Below are positions 12,254 to 24,822 of a DNA stretch of 64,000 nt, in pieces. A model generated the notes under the pieces. That model searched no databases. It was given only the letters and a program-made list of their open reading frames with translations, and was not told the origin of the DNA. Position 1 is the stretch's first letter. Every line of letters begins with the position of its first letter. Both the position numbers and the translations under genes were made by a program. The DNA is from Sphaerolaimus hirsutus (taxonomy: Eukaryota; Nematoda; Chromadorea; Monhysterida; Sphaerolaimidae). The DNA lies in assembly GCA_964036195.1 (NCBI GenBank), contig OZ038459.1, positions 5,143,206-5,207,205 of the forward strand. The letters run 5' to 3'.

Positions 12254-12511
12254 TGTATAATTCATGTTTGGGGGAGTTTGAATGCTGCCATGGATATTTT
12301 CAAAGGGTACACATTGCACAAACAACCATGCTCTGGGATAAGTGATATCATATAGCATGATTATTGAGTTACACACATAACCAGCATTCAGTAAAGCCAT
12401 CACACAAACACAAATATTTAGGTATTCAGATACAACACTCTGCAGTTCCCACCAGTTTACAATGGGTTTCTGATTTGGCAGATTTCTGATTCTGGGTAGT
12501 GCACCAGAACT
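12254..12511 (-). CDS. Candidate upstream exon of the gustatory-receptor-like gene
   Basis: Open on the minus strand between in-frame stops at 12,251-12,253 and 12,518-12,520. It encodes LPRIRNLPNQKP and a hydrophobic stretch (YLNICVCVMALLNAGYVC) followed by polar residues. Its location just before the main exon and its membrane helix fit an N-terminal receptor exon. Exact splice borders were not resolved; GGAACTGCAG near 12,441 could be an acceptor. A hAT-type element begins 14 bp upstream, at 12,534. Confidence 0.35.
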
Positions 12512-12533
12512 ATGTATTTACAGCTGTTGTAAA

Positions 12534-13063
12534 CAAAGATGGCAAAAACTCATATTTAATATGGAAACTCATTCAGTTTCCATGTTTTTGTTTAACACGG
12601 AAACATGGAAACTCAACAATTTTGAAAAACATGGAAACTCAAATGAGTTTTTTTTGGAGAACATGGAAACATGGAAACACAGGAAATACAGAAATGTTTC
12701 TTGAGTTTTTTCAGTCACATGATTTGAACTGAACAATGTGAGTGGTAAATACAATAAATTCTACCATATCCTATCTGAATTAACAGACAGATACAAAAAA
12801 TTTCTTATCAGATCACATTTCAGATCAGAATTTGGTGCACAAATTTTCATGTAACCTTATTCATCAAAATTAGGGTAGCATTCAGTGTATAGCATTCTCT
12901 CTGTGTATAGTAGTGCATACTTACACAACGCCCCCAAAGGGGTTGCACTATTGGAGGGGTCGCTTTATTGGAGGGGGTCATACTAATAGAGTATTTATGG
13001 TATTCATTTTTGAAAAACTCAAAATACGGACAGTGTTTTTTTCTGAGAACTTACCCATCGTTA
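12534..13063. mobile_element. hAT-type MITE with ATGGAAAC word arrays
   Basis: Left end CAAAGATGGC and right end CCATCGTTA are near-inverted. Flanks GTTGTAAA and GTTGTACC agree at 6 of 8 positions. Words such as ATGGAAACTC and CATGGAAACA are repeated inside the left end. It is related to the element at 33,235-34,357, which shares the CCCATCGTT end. Confidence 0.7.
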
Positions 13064-13799
13064 GTTGTACCCAGTAGGGCTGGATGGATTGAAGATTGTT
13101 GAAAGTGCACTCCCTTCTGCAAGTTGATCAGATTGGCGGAAGGGTAAGTACCAGAAATTGAGGTTAACCCAACATTTTTGGAGACACAGTTTTGAAGTGA
13201 ATGTTGTTGCATGGCCTGGACTTACAGCAATTGCAGTCTGTTGTATCCAGGGTGCTTATGAACTTTGTGAGCCTCAATGAAATAAAGCTGAGCTCACCTG
13301 GTGCCTATGAAGAGTGTGCTTGTAGAATAATGATTCTGGCACCATCATCATCTCCACCTATACAATTTCGAGAGAACTGCACGCTAAGGATGCTTCAATG
13401 CAAAAGATAGGAGGCACAATCACAGGCCTCATTGTGCCCGATTCGTGTGTGTTTTTGCACACAATGCAGTCACTATTTATTAGTACAAATGCCCTTTACA
13501 AACACGATCCACAATCTTGACAAACAGGGTTAGTAGATGGCAAAGTTGCTTCCCAAGAATGCAATTGCACATGTATAGGGGGTTGACTTGAGTTTTTAGG
13601 GGCTGAGTTTACAATTCAGGGTTGAGTTGATGGGTGTTGATAAATTAGGGTTGAGTTGACAGAAGTTTAAAGATAAGGGGCTGTTGACACAAGTTTAAAA
13701 ATTAGAGGCTGAGTTTATGGGAGTTGAGTTGATGGGTGTTTGCCAAATTAGGGGCTGAGTTTATGGGAGTTAACAATAACATTACCATAATCCTTAAGT

Positions 13800-16500
13800 G
13801 AGGCCCCCGGGGCTAAAAAATATAAATTGTGATATAATGCTTTTGTGGGTTACTGATTACAATGATTTGAAATATGCACTCCATTCTGATAGTACATTAC
13901 GATAACCCTGAAATTGAACCCAAAATGGGGCCAAAATTTTCAAATTGTGAAATGATGCATTGTGGGTTTCTAATTGCACTGATTTGATATATAATGCACT
14001 CCATTTTGACACTACATTACCATAACCCTGAAAATGAACCACTGGGGCCAAAAACTTTCAATTTGTGAAATGATGCATTTTTGGGTTTCTGGTTGCACTG
14101 ATTTCAAATTTAGGTTTCTGATTGCACTGATTTGATATATGCACTCCATTGACACTACATTACCATAACCCGAAAAATGAACCCATGGGGCCAAATACTT
14201 TCAATTTGAGAAATGATGCATTTTCAGGTTTCTGATTGCACTCATTTGAAATATGCACTTCATTTTGACACTACATTACCATAACCCTGAAAATGAACCA
14301 CTGGGGCCAAAAAATTTCAATTTGTGAAATGATGCATTTTTGGATTTCTGATTGCACTGATTTCAAATTTGGGTTTCTGATTGCACTGATTTGATATATG
14401 CACTCCATTTTGACACTACATTACCATAACCCTCAAAATGGACCCATGGGGTTAAATACTTTCAATTTGAGAAATGATGCATTTTCGGGTTTCTGATTGC
14501 ACTCATCTGAAATATGCACTTCATTTTGACACTACATTACCATAACCCTAAAATGAACCCCCTGGGCCAAAAACTTTCAAATCATAAAATGATGGATTTG
14601 TGAGTTTCTGAGTGTAGTGATTTCAGATATGCCCAGGGCTTAAAAAATTAGAAATTGTGAAATGATTCAATGTTGGTTTCTAATTGCACTGATTTGAAAT
14701 ATGCACTCCATTTTGACACTACATAACCCTGAAAACTACATAACCATAACCCTGAAAATGAACCTCTGGAGCCAAAAACTTTCAATTTGTGAAATCATTC
14801 ATTTTTGGGTTTCTGATTGCACTGATTTCAAATTTGGGTCTATGATTGCACCAATTTGATATATGCACTCCATTTCGACACTACAGTACCATAACCCTAA
14901 AAATGAACCCATGGGGCCAAATACTTTCAATTTGAGAAATGATGCATTTTCGGGTTTCTGATAGCACTCATTTGAAATATGCACTTCATTTTGACACTAC
15001 ATTACCATAACCCTAAAAATGAACCCCCTGGGCCAAAAACTTTCAAACCATAAAATGATGGATTTGTGGGTTTCAGAGTGTAGCTATTTCAAATATGCCC
15101 AGGGCTTAAAAAATTAGAAATTGTGAAATGATTCAATGTTGGTTTCTAATTGCACTGATTTGAAATATGCACTCCGTTTTGACACTACATAACCCTGAAA
15201 ACTACATAACCATAACCCTGAAAATGAACCTCAGAGCCAAAAACTTTCAATTTGTGAAATCATTCATTTTTGGGTTTCTGATTGCATTGATTTCAAATTT
15301 GGGTCTATGATTGCACCAATTTGATATATGCACTCCATTTCAACACTACAGTACCATAACCCTAAAAATGAACCCATGGGGCCAAATACTTTCAATTTGA
15401 GAAATGATGCATTTTCGGGTTTCTGATAGCACTCATTTGAAATATGCACTTCATTTTGACACTACATTACCATAACCCTAAAAATGAACCCCCTGGGCCA
15501 AAAACTTTCAAACCATAAAATGATGGATTTGTGGGTTTCAGAGTGTAGCTATTTCAAATATGCCCAGGGCTTAAAAAATTAGAAATTGTGAAATGATTCG
15601 ATGTGGGTTTCTAATTGCACTGATTTGAAATATGCAATCCATTTTGACACTACATAACCCTGAAAACTACATAACCATAACCCTGAAAATGAACCTCTGG
15701 AGCCAAAAACTTTCAATTTGTGAAATCATTCATTTTCAGGTTTCTGATTGCACTCATTTGAAATATGCACTTCATTTTGACACTACATTACCATAACCAT
15801 AAAAATGAACCCCCTAAGCCAAAAACTTTCAAATCATAAAATGATGCATTTGTGGGTTTCTGATTGTAGCGATTTCAAATATGCACTCCATTTTGACACT
15901 ACATTACTAAAACTCTGAAATTGAACCCCTAGACCCAAAAATTTCTAATTGTAAAATGATGCATTTTGCAGGTTTCTTATTGCACTGATTTGAAATGACT
16001 CAATTTCAACTCTACATTACTGTAAGCCTTAAATTGAACCCATGGGGCTAATAAATTGGAAATTGTGAAATGATGCACTTGTGGCTTTTTGATTGCCTTG
16101 ATTTGAAATATGCACTTCATTTTGACACTACATTACCATAACCCTGAAAATGAACCCCCAGGGCCAAAAATTTTCAAATCATAAAATGATGTGTTTGTGG
16201 GTTTCTGATTGTAGCGATTTCAAATATGCACTCCATTTTGACACCACATTACTAAAACCCTGATAATGAACCCCTGGGCACAAAAACTTTCAATTTGTGA
16301 AATGATGCGTTTGTGGGTTTTATATTGCAGTGATTTGAGATGTGCACTCCATTTCTACTCTACATTACCATAACCTTTTAAGTCTAACCCTTATGGCTAA
16401 AAAATTGAAAATTGTGAATTGATGCATTTGTGGATTGATGATAGTGATTTTTTGAAATATTCATACCATTTTCACACTACATTACCATAAACCTGAAAAT
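13800..16500. repeat. Satellite of about 115-150-bp units with 465-bp higher-order period (copy 1)
   Basis: Units share GCACTCCATTTTGACACTAC, ATTACCATAACCCTGAAAAT and GTGAAATGATGCATTT. A higher-order repeat of 465 bp is seen between 14,799 and 15,264. An identical array lies in copy 2 at 18,385-21,085. Confidence 0.92.
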
Positions 16501-17420
16501 GAGTTTACGGGAGTTTCCAAATTAGGGGCTGAGTTTATGGGAGTTTCCAAATTAGGGGCTGATTTTAAGGGAGTTTCCAAATTAGGGGCTGAGTTTATGG
16601 GAGTTTCTAAATTAGGGGCTGAGTTTATTGGAGTATCCAAATTAGGGCTGAGTTTACAGCAGTTTCCAAATTATGGGTTGAGTTTACAGGAGTTTCCAAA
16701 ATTGGGGGCTGAGTTTATGGGAGTTTTCAAATTAGAGGCTGAGTTTATGGGAGCTTACAAATAAGTGGCTGAGTTTATGGGAGTTTGCAAGTTAGGGGCT
16801 GAGTTTACGAGAGTTTGCAAGTTAGGGGCTGAGTTTATAGGAGTTTCCAAATTAGGGGCTGAGTTTACAGGAGTTTCCAAACTAGGGGCTGTGTTTACAG
16901 GATTTAGAGGGGGTCCCCATGGGGTGCCATTTTTGGGGGGTCTCCAGGGGGTGCCATTTTCTGGAGGTACATATGGGGGTGCCATTTCAAGGGGGTCCAC
17001 ATAGGGTGCCATTTTTTGGGTGGTCCCCAGGGGTGCCATTTTTTGGTGGTCCTCAGGGGGGTGCTATATTTTTTTTTGCAGGGGGGTCCTAAGGGGGTGC
17101 CATTTTGGGGTGGTCCCCAGGGGGTGCCATTTTTGGAGAGTCCCCAGGGGGAGCCAACTTTGGGTGGGTCCCCAGGGGGTGCCATTTTTGTGGGGGTTCC
17201 TAGGGGGTGCCATGTTTGGGGGGTCCCCAGGGGGTGCTATTTTGGGGGGTCCCAAGGGGGTGCCATTTTTGGGGGGTCCCTAAGGGGTGCCATTTTTCGG
17301 TGGTTCTCAGGGGGTGCCATATTTGTGGGGCCCTAGGGGGTCTCATTTTTGGGCGGTTCCCAGGGGGTGCCACTTTTGGGGGGTTCCCCGGGGGGTGCCA
17401 TTTGGAGGGGGGTCCCCATT
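16500..17420. repeat. Two adjacent 30-bp minisatellites (copy 1)
   Basis: 16,500-16,900: unit of 30 bp containing GAGTTTATGGGAGTTTCCAA, about 13 copies. 16,905-17,420: G-rich unit of about 30 bp containing GGGGGTGCCATTTTTGGGG, about 17 copies. Both periods are multiples of three, which makes long but meaningless open frames. The second copy is at 21,085-22,005. Confidence 0.93.
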
Positions 17421-17463
17421 GGGGTGTCAGTTTTTGCAAGCCTCTGAGTAGTGGGTACCTATA

Positions 17464-17932
17464 GCAGGATTCTCTCCAACCTTCAGTTGGGTTTTGTGGT
17501 TCTCTACAATTAATACCACAAGGATTTACAAACACAAAAAGAACAGCAAAGCACAAATGTAACCAATTGAAGATTACAACAAAGTTTGACACCTTGCAAA
17601 AACCACACTATCATATCACAAAACCTATACCACACAGAATGCACACTGCACACCATCATACCAAATCGCAAACTGTCCACATTTTACTACTGAGTTTCAT
17701 GCCCAACCATTTTACAGTTAACAGTTTTACATTTTACCAACCAAGTTTACAAAAATCCATTCCAAAACATTGCATCTTTGGTATTGGTCTTGTTTTTGTT
17801 GGTACATTACATACTGCATTTCAAAACACATGCCTAGCATGTGGGCAAACTTAACTAAAGTATCATATTTTCTCCAATGGTATTAATTGTAGAGAACCAC
17901 AAAACCCGACCGAAGGTCGGAGAGAATCCTGC
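17464..17932. mobile_element. MITE with long terminal inverted repeats and TA duplication (copy 1)
   Basis: Terminal inverted repeats of about 58 bp start GCAGGATTCTCTCC and contain TGGTATTAATTGTAGAGAACC. The element is flanked by TA on both sides (17,462-17,463 and 17,933-17,934), as for Tc1/mariner-type MITEs. It is about 469 bp with an AT-rich core and no transposase. The breakpoint of the 4.6-kb duplication lies one base beyond its right TA. Confidence 0.8.
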
Positions 17933-17935
17933 TAG

Positions 17936-20900
17936 TCTCCACCTATACAATTTCGAGAGAACTGCACGCTAAGGATGCTTCAATGCAAAAGATAGGAGGC
18001 ACAATCACAGGCCTCATTGTGCCCGATTCGTGTGTGTTTTTGCACACAATGCAGTCACTATTTATTAGTACAAATGCCCTTTACAAACACGATCCACAAT
18101 CTTGACAAACAGGGTTAGTAGATGGCAAAGTTGCTTCCCAAGAATGCAATTGCACATGTATAGGGGGTTGACTTGAGTTTTTAGGGGCTGAGTTTACAAT
18201 TCAGGGTTGAGTTGATGGGTGTTGATAAATTAGGGTTGAGTTGACAGAAGTTTAAAGATAAGGGGCTGTTGACACAAGTTTAAAAATTAGAGGCTGAGTT
18301 TATGGGAGTTGAGTTGATGGGTGTTTGCCAAATTAGGGGCTGAGTTTATGGGAGTTAACAATAACATTACCATAATCCTTAAGTGAGGCCCCCGGGGCTA
18401 AAAAATATAAATTGTGATATAATGCTTTTGTGGGTTACTGATTACAATGATTTGAAATATGCACTCCATTCTGATAGTACATTACGATAACCCTGAAATT
18501 GAACCCAAAATGGGGCCAAAATTTTCAAATTGTGAAATGATGCATTGTGGGTTTCTAATTGCACTGATTTGATATATAATGCACTCCATTTTGACACTAC
18601 ATTACCATAACCCTGAAAATGAACCACTGGGGCCAAAAACTTTCAATTTGTGAAATGATGCATTTTTGGGTTTCTGGTTGCACTGATTTCAAATTTAGGT
18701 TTCTGATTGCACTGATTTGATATATGCACTCCATTGACACTACATTACCATAACCCGAAAAATGAACCCATGGGGCCAAATACTTTCAATTTGAGAAATG
18801 ATGCATTTTCAGGTTTCTGATTGCACTCATTTGAAATATGCACTTCATTTTGACACTACATTACCATAACCCTGAAAATGAACCACTGGGGCCAAAAAAT
18901 TTCAATTTGTGAAATGATGCATTTTTGGATTTCTGATTGCACTGATTTCAAATTTGGGTTTCTGATTGCACTGATTTGATATATGCACTCCATTTTGACA
19001 CTACATTACCATAACCCTCAAAATGGACCCATGGGGTTAAATACTTTCAATTTGAGAAATGATGCATTTTCGGGTTTCTGATTGCACTCATCTGAAATAT
19101 GCACTTCATTTTGACACTACATTACCATAACCCTAAAATGAACCCCCTGGGCCAAAAACTTTCAAATCATAAAATGATGGATTTGTGAGTTTCTGAGTGT
19201 AGTGATTTCAGATATGCCCAGGGCTTAAAAAATTAGAAATTGTGAAATGATTCAATGTTGGTTTCTAATTGCACTGATTTGAAATATGCACTCCATTTTG
19301 ACACTACATAACCCTGAAAACTACATAACCATAACCCTGAAAATGAACCTCTGGAGCCAAAAACTTTCAATTTGTGAAATCATTCATTTTTGGGTTTCTG
19401 ATTGCACTGATTTCAAATTTGGGTCTATGATTGCACCAATTTGATATATGCACTCCATTTCGACACTACAGTACCATAACCCTAAAAATGAACCCATGGG
19501 GCCAAATACTTTCAATTTGAGAAATGATGCATTTTCGGGTTTCTGATAGCACTCATTTGAAATATGCACTTCATTTTGACACTACATTACCATAACCCTA
19601 AAAATGAACCCCCTGGGCCAAAAACTTTCAAACCATAAAATGATGGATTTGTGGGTTTCAGAGTGTAGCTATTTCAAATATGCCCAGGGCTTAAAAAATT
19701 AGAAATTGTGAAATGATTCAATGTTGGTTTCTAATTGCACTGATTTGAAATATGCACTCCGTTTTGACACTACATAACCCTGAAAACTACATAACCATAA
19801 CCCTGAAAATGAACCTCAGAGCCAAAAACTTTCAATTTGTGAAATCATTCATTTTTGGGTTTCTGATTGCATTGATTTCAAATTTGGGTCTATGATTGCA
19901 CCAATTTGATATATGCACTCCATTTCAACACTACAGTACCATAACCCTAAAAATGAACCCATGGGGCCAAATACTTTCAATTTGAGAAATGATGCATTTT
20001 CGGGTTTCTGATAGCACTCATTTGAAATATGCACTTCATTTTGACACTACATTACCATAACCCTAAAAATGAACCCCCTGGGCCAAAAACTTTCAAACCA
20101 TAAAATGATGGATTTGTGGGTTTCAGAGTGTAGCTATTTCAAATATGCCCAGGGCTTAAAAAATTAGAAATTGTGAAATGATTCGATGTGGGTTTCTAAT
20201 TGCACTGATTTGAAATATGCAATCCATTTTGACACTACATAACCCTGAAAACTACATAACCATAACCCTGAAAATGAACCTCTGGAGCCAAAAACTTTCA
20301 ATTTGTGAAATCATTCATTTTCAGGTTTCTGATTGCACTCATTTGAAATATGCACTTCATTTTGACACTACATTACCATAACCATAAAAATGAACCCCCT
20401 AAGCCAAAAACTTTCAAATCATAAAATGATGCATTTGTGGGTTTCTGATTGTAGCGATTTCAAATATGCACTCCATTTTGACACTACATTACTAAAACTC
20501 TGAAATTGAACCCCTAGACCCAAAAATTTCTAATTGTAAAATGATGCATTTTGCAGGTTTCTTATTGCACTGATTTGAAATGACTCAATTTCAACTCTAC
20601 ATTACTGTAAGCCTTAAATTGAACCCATGGGGCTAATAAATTGGAAATTGTGAAATGATGCACTTGTGGCTTTTTGATTGCCTTGATTTGAAATATGCAC
20701 TTCATTTTGACACTACATTACCATAACCCTGAAAATGAACCCCCAGGGCCAAAAATTTTCAAATCATAAAATGATGTGTTTGTGGGTTTCTGATTGTAGC
20801 GATTTCAAATATGCACTCCATTTTGACACCACATTACTAAAACCCTGATAATGAACCCCTGGGCACAAAAACTTTCAATTTGTGAAATGATGCGTTTGTG

Positions 20901-22520
20901 GGTTTTATATTGCAGTGATTTGAGATGTGCACTCCATTTCTACTCTACATTACCATAACCTTTTAAGTCTAACCCTTATGGCTAAAAAATTGAAAATTGT
21001 GAATTGATGCATTTGTGGATTGATGATAGTGATTTTTTGAAATATTCATACCATTTTCACACTACATTACCATAAACCTGAAAATGAGTTTACGGGAGTT
21101 TCCAAATTAGGGGCTGAGTTTATGGGAGTTTCCAAATTAGGGGCTGATTTTAAGGGAGTTTCCAAATTAGGGGCTGAGTTTATGGGAGTTTCTAAATTAG
21201 GGGCTGAGTTTATTGGAGTATCCAAATTAGGGCTGAGTTTACAGCAGTTTCCAAATTATGGGTTGAGTTTACAGGAGTTTCCAAAATTGGGGGCTGAGTT
21301 TATGGGAGTTTTCAAATTAGAGGCTGAGTTTATGGGAGCTTACAAATAAGTGGCTGAGTTTATGGGAGTTTGCAAGTTAGGGGCTGAGTTTACGAGAGTT
21401 TGCAAGTTAGGGGCTGAGTTTATAGGAGTTTCCAAATTAGGGGCTGAGTTTACAGGAGTTTCCAAACTAGGGGCTGTGTTTACAGGATTTAGAGGGGGTC
21501 CCCATGGGGTGCCATTTTTGGGGGGTCTCCAGGGGGTGCCATTTTCTGGAGGTACATATGGGGGTGCCATTTCAAGGGGGTCCACATAGGGTGCCATTTT
21601 TTGGGTGGTCCCCAGGGGTGCCATTTTTTGGTGGTCCTCAGGGGGGTGCTATATTTTTTTTTGCAGGGGGGTCCTAAGGGGGTGCCATTTTGGGGTGGTC
21701 CCCAGGGGGTGCCATTTTTGGAGAGTCCCCAGGGGGAGCCAACTTTGGGTGGGTCCCCAGGGGGTGCCATTTTTGTGGGGGTTCCTAGGGGGTGCCATGT
21801 TTGGGGGGTCCCCAGGGGGTGCTATTTTGGGGGGTCCCAAGGGGGTGCCATTTTTGGGGGGGCCCTAAGGGGTGCCATTTTTCGGTGGTTCTCAGGGGGT
21901 GCCATATTTGTGGGGCCCTAGGGGGTCTCATTTTTGGGCGGTTCCCAGGGGGTGCCACTTTTGGGGGGTTCCCCGGGGGGTGCCATTTGGAGGGGGGTCC
22001 CCATTGGGGTGTCAGTTTTTGCAAGCCTCTGAGTAGTGGGTACCTATAGCAGGATTCTCTCCAACCTTCAGTTGGGTTTTGTGGTTCTCTACAATTAATA
22101 CCACAAGGATTTACAAACACAAAAAGAACAGCAAAGCACAAATGTAACCAATTGAAGATTACAACAAAGTTTGACACCTTGCAAAAACCACACTATCATA
22201 TCACAAAACCTATACCACACAGAATGCACACTGCACACCATCATACCAAATCGCAAACTGTCCACATTTTACTACTGAGTTTCATGCCCAACCATTTTAC
22301 AGTTAACAGTTTTACATTTTACCAACCAAGTTTACAAAAATCCATTCCAAAACATTGCATCTTTGGTATTGGTCTTGTTTTTGTTGGTACATTACATACT
22401 GCATTTCAAAACACATGCCTAGCATGTGGGCAAACTTAACTAAAGTATCATATTTTCTCCAATGGTATTAATTGTAGAGAACCACAAAACCCGACCGAAG
22501 GTCGGAGAGAATCCTGCTAG
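17936..22520. repeat. 4,585-bp tandem duplication, copy 2
   Basis: Almost identical to 13,351-17,935. The one difference noticed is a T to G change in the G-rich minisatellite (about 17,277 versus 21,862). It carries the same satellite, minisatellites and MITE (MITE core 22,049-22,517). Such identity across low-complexity arrays means either a very recent duplication or an assembly artefact. Confidence 0.96.
22049..22517. mobile_element. MITE with long terminal inverted repeats (copy 2)
   Basis: Second copy of the TA-flanked MITE, in the same place within copy 2 of the duplication. The right flank here is TTGGATACA, which is the true single-copy flank. Confidence 0.8.
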
Positions 22521-23504
22521 TTGGATACATTTCTCAGACAGTTAGAACAACTTCTTTAAGTACAAAATGAATGAGAACAGGCTACAATAAGTGAGATGAT
22601 TGAGGAGCATGGCAGCATTCAAAATCAGAATACTACATGAATTTTACAGACACTCCAATCCCTTTATTTTTCCAGCATATATGGATTCAACAGTAACAGC
22701 AAATATAGGTATCACCGCAGCTGAAATTCGTGATGCTGTTTGTCAGATAAATCTTACATGTTGGAAAGATTCAAATTGGTGTATGCAAAAGCAGCTGAAC
22801 TTAAAAAAATCAAAACAATTTAACTATTATGAAATGCACAGCACACATACATAAATATAACTTTTTTGAAATTTCAGGATTGAAGCACACTGAAACAAAT
22901 TTTGAAATTCAAGATTTGTAGAATTGAGAATTCAAGATGATAAACCTATTTTAGAAAACATTTTAGAGAAATTTCCAAAATTTCAGATCAGAGCTACATG
23001 TGGGTGTGTGGATGTGCAATGAAGCGTTATGAAGTGTCTTCATGCTGATGCTTCCCTATGCACCATTAAAATGCTTGGGAAACATCAAATGCAGTTTAAA
23101 TGGATGCTGCCAAAGCAATCTATATGTGGATAAGTCTTGTGGAGGCAGCAACATTGAGAAGTGTCCCACCCAATTCTGGAAGCACATGATGAGCATGTGA
23201 AGCTAGCACAAGTGCATGGAAGGCACTTGACCAAAAACTCTTGAGATGTTGGTGGATGTGTTCTACAGGCATCCACTTCCATGTGCTGAACAAAACCATT
23301 TTTTTGTGTGGGTGCCATTATTGAGAAGCTTTTCTATCATTACCATTTCTGATCAACACTTTTTGGTGTATACCAATTGACTATTAACCACAATAGTTAT
23401 GGGGGGCAAATGACAGAAATTAGGGGTGAACATTTGTCTGAGATTTTTGAACTGAATACTTTAAAAACCAGAAAGAATAGCCTGTTGGAATAATTCTAAA
23501 ACTT
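22521..23504. other. Single-copy AT-rich sequence, no gene supported
   Basis: Holds short open frames with no recognisable domain. If the exon at 23,505-23,762 belongs to the receptor gene at 11-12.5 kb, this is part of a very large intron. Confidence 0.35.
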
Positions 23505-23762
23505 CTATTCAGTAAATATGCATAAGCAATTCTCCAGCAAAAGCAATGAAAGAAGAAACTGACCAAATGCAACAAATGTCACAATGATCAACCAAATGAA
23601 CCTATAAATTTTGATATTAGTTGAATTCTTTTGTAATATTGACCATTTTGTGCCAGCACCCAATCCAACAATGTGTAGTGCATATAACATTGGCTGCATG
23701 TAGAAAACTCCACCAGTTTCGGTATCACCAGTATCCATTTTGTTGCTGGAGACTGAAGTCAA
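23505..23762 (-). CDS. Candidate first exon of a gustatory-receptor-like gene
   Basis: Starts with Met at 23,762. A polar N-terminus is followed by YMQPMLYALHIVGLG, then FIWLIIVTFVAFGQFLLSLL, a membrane helix. The order (short cytoplasmic N-terminus, PMLYALHIVGL-like motif, first helix) is that of arthropod gustatory receptors. A donor may lie at GCATTTG|GTCAGTTTC, inside the helix; otherwise the frame stops at 23,505. It could be the first exon of the gene at 10.9-12.5 kb, with an intron of about 11 kb containing the duplication, or a fragment of a second receptor. Confidence 0.45.
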   Translation of the reverse strand: MTSVSSNKMDTGDTETGGVFYMQPMLYALHIVGLGAGTKWSILQKNSTNIKIYRFIWLIIVTFVAFGQFLLSLLLLENCLCIFTE

Positions 23763-23987
23763 TTGTTCAAAATGATTGAAAGAAGGTCATACAATACTTT
23801 TGTTGACAATAATCCAATTAGAGGTATGCCATCTATATAAGATTTTAAAAATGTCATGTATCCAAGGTCATCACTTCATTCACTGTTATCAGTTTCCCAG
23901 GTGAACAAGTGAAAAGAATTGTAAGTATAGTGACAAGCAATTGACATATAAATAAAAAATCAATATTGTTACTACTGTTACTTGTTA

Positions 23988-24512
23988 AGCGGGAATTAGA
24001 GCTCAGCGTCGATTCGACGTGAAATGATGACGTGAAATGACGTCGTGAAATTAATTACACGAGTGTGGATCATGCTACGGGTTTACAATTTTCTAAGGAT
24101 AATATATGAATCAATACCTTAATCGTGTCCAATACTGAGTGTTATCAGCCACAACTAGAGCGAATTGAAAAATTCAATTTTTATCATTCCACGTCATCAT
24201 TTTACGTCAGGGAACAACTTTACATTTCACGTCAGACTATTGCTTGCAATAGTCTGACGTGGAATGTCAAGTTGTTCCCTGACACTGTGACGTGAAATGA
24301 TGATGACGTGAAATGATAAAAATTGAATTTTTCAATTTGCTCTAGTTGTGGCTGATAACACTCAGTATTGGACACGATTAAGGTATTGATTCATATATTA
24401 TCCTTAGAAAATTGTAAACCCGTAACATGATCCACACTCGTGTAATTAATTTCACGACGTCATTTCACGTCATCATTTCACGTCGAATCGACGCTGAGCT
24501 CTAATTCCGGCT
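23988..24512. mobile_element. Fold-back MITE, GACGTGAAATG family (525 bp)
   Basis: Near-perfect palindrome with arms of about 250 bp and centre at about 24,245 (TTGCTTGCAAT). Ends AGCGGGAATTAGAGCTC and GAGCTCTAATTCCGGCT are flanked by TTA on both sides (23,985-23,987 and 24,513-24,515). A 3-bp TTA duplication is the habit of PIF/Harbinger-type elements; no transposase is present. Many GACGTGAAATGATG words lie in the arms. Confidence 0.85.
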
Positions 24513-24822
24513 TTACGGTTATATCATACTTGTTACTTCATTTACAACCAATTATCAGTAACCGCTTTCCTTGTCACTCCTTCACTGTGGAGATTGGCAG
24601 CTCAGTGTCAGTACCATGCTGAAATTGGCTGAATTGACCAAATAGATTTTGTTAGATGCCCACACGCTTGACATGCCTGACTTTCTTTCTCATTGAATCC
24701 AATATCTGGTTTCAGGAGCGAACAAAAATGAAGCAAACAGAGAAGTCATCAAACAAAAATGTATCTCAGGGATGGGATGGGATGGAATGATTTGTATTCA
24801 TTTGTATGAAGTGTGCCATGAC

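Larger units (their letters stand above)
13351..17935. repeat. 4,585-bp tandem duplication, copy 1
   Basis: Begins TCTCCACCTATACAATTTCG and ends AGAGAATCCTGCTAG. It is repeated head to tail at 17,936-22,520 with a constant offset of 4,585. Contents in order: short TTGAG/GAGTTGA repeats, a satellite of roughly 115-150 bp units (13,800-16,500), a 30-bp minisatellite (16,500-16,900), a G-rich 30-bp minisatellite (16,905-17,420) and a MITE. No gene is supported; the many Gly- or Pro-rich frames here come from 30-bp repeats. Confidence 0.97.

Noticed and set aside
13800..16500. CRISPR-like regularly spaced repeats
   Set aside because: Units are tandem without unique spacers and the genome is clearly eukaryotic.
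16537..17592. Long Gly-, Pro- and Phe-rich open frames on both strands (also at 21,122-22,177)
   Set aside because: They follow directly from 30-bp tandem repeats, whose length is a multiple of three; no start context, splice sites or domain.
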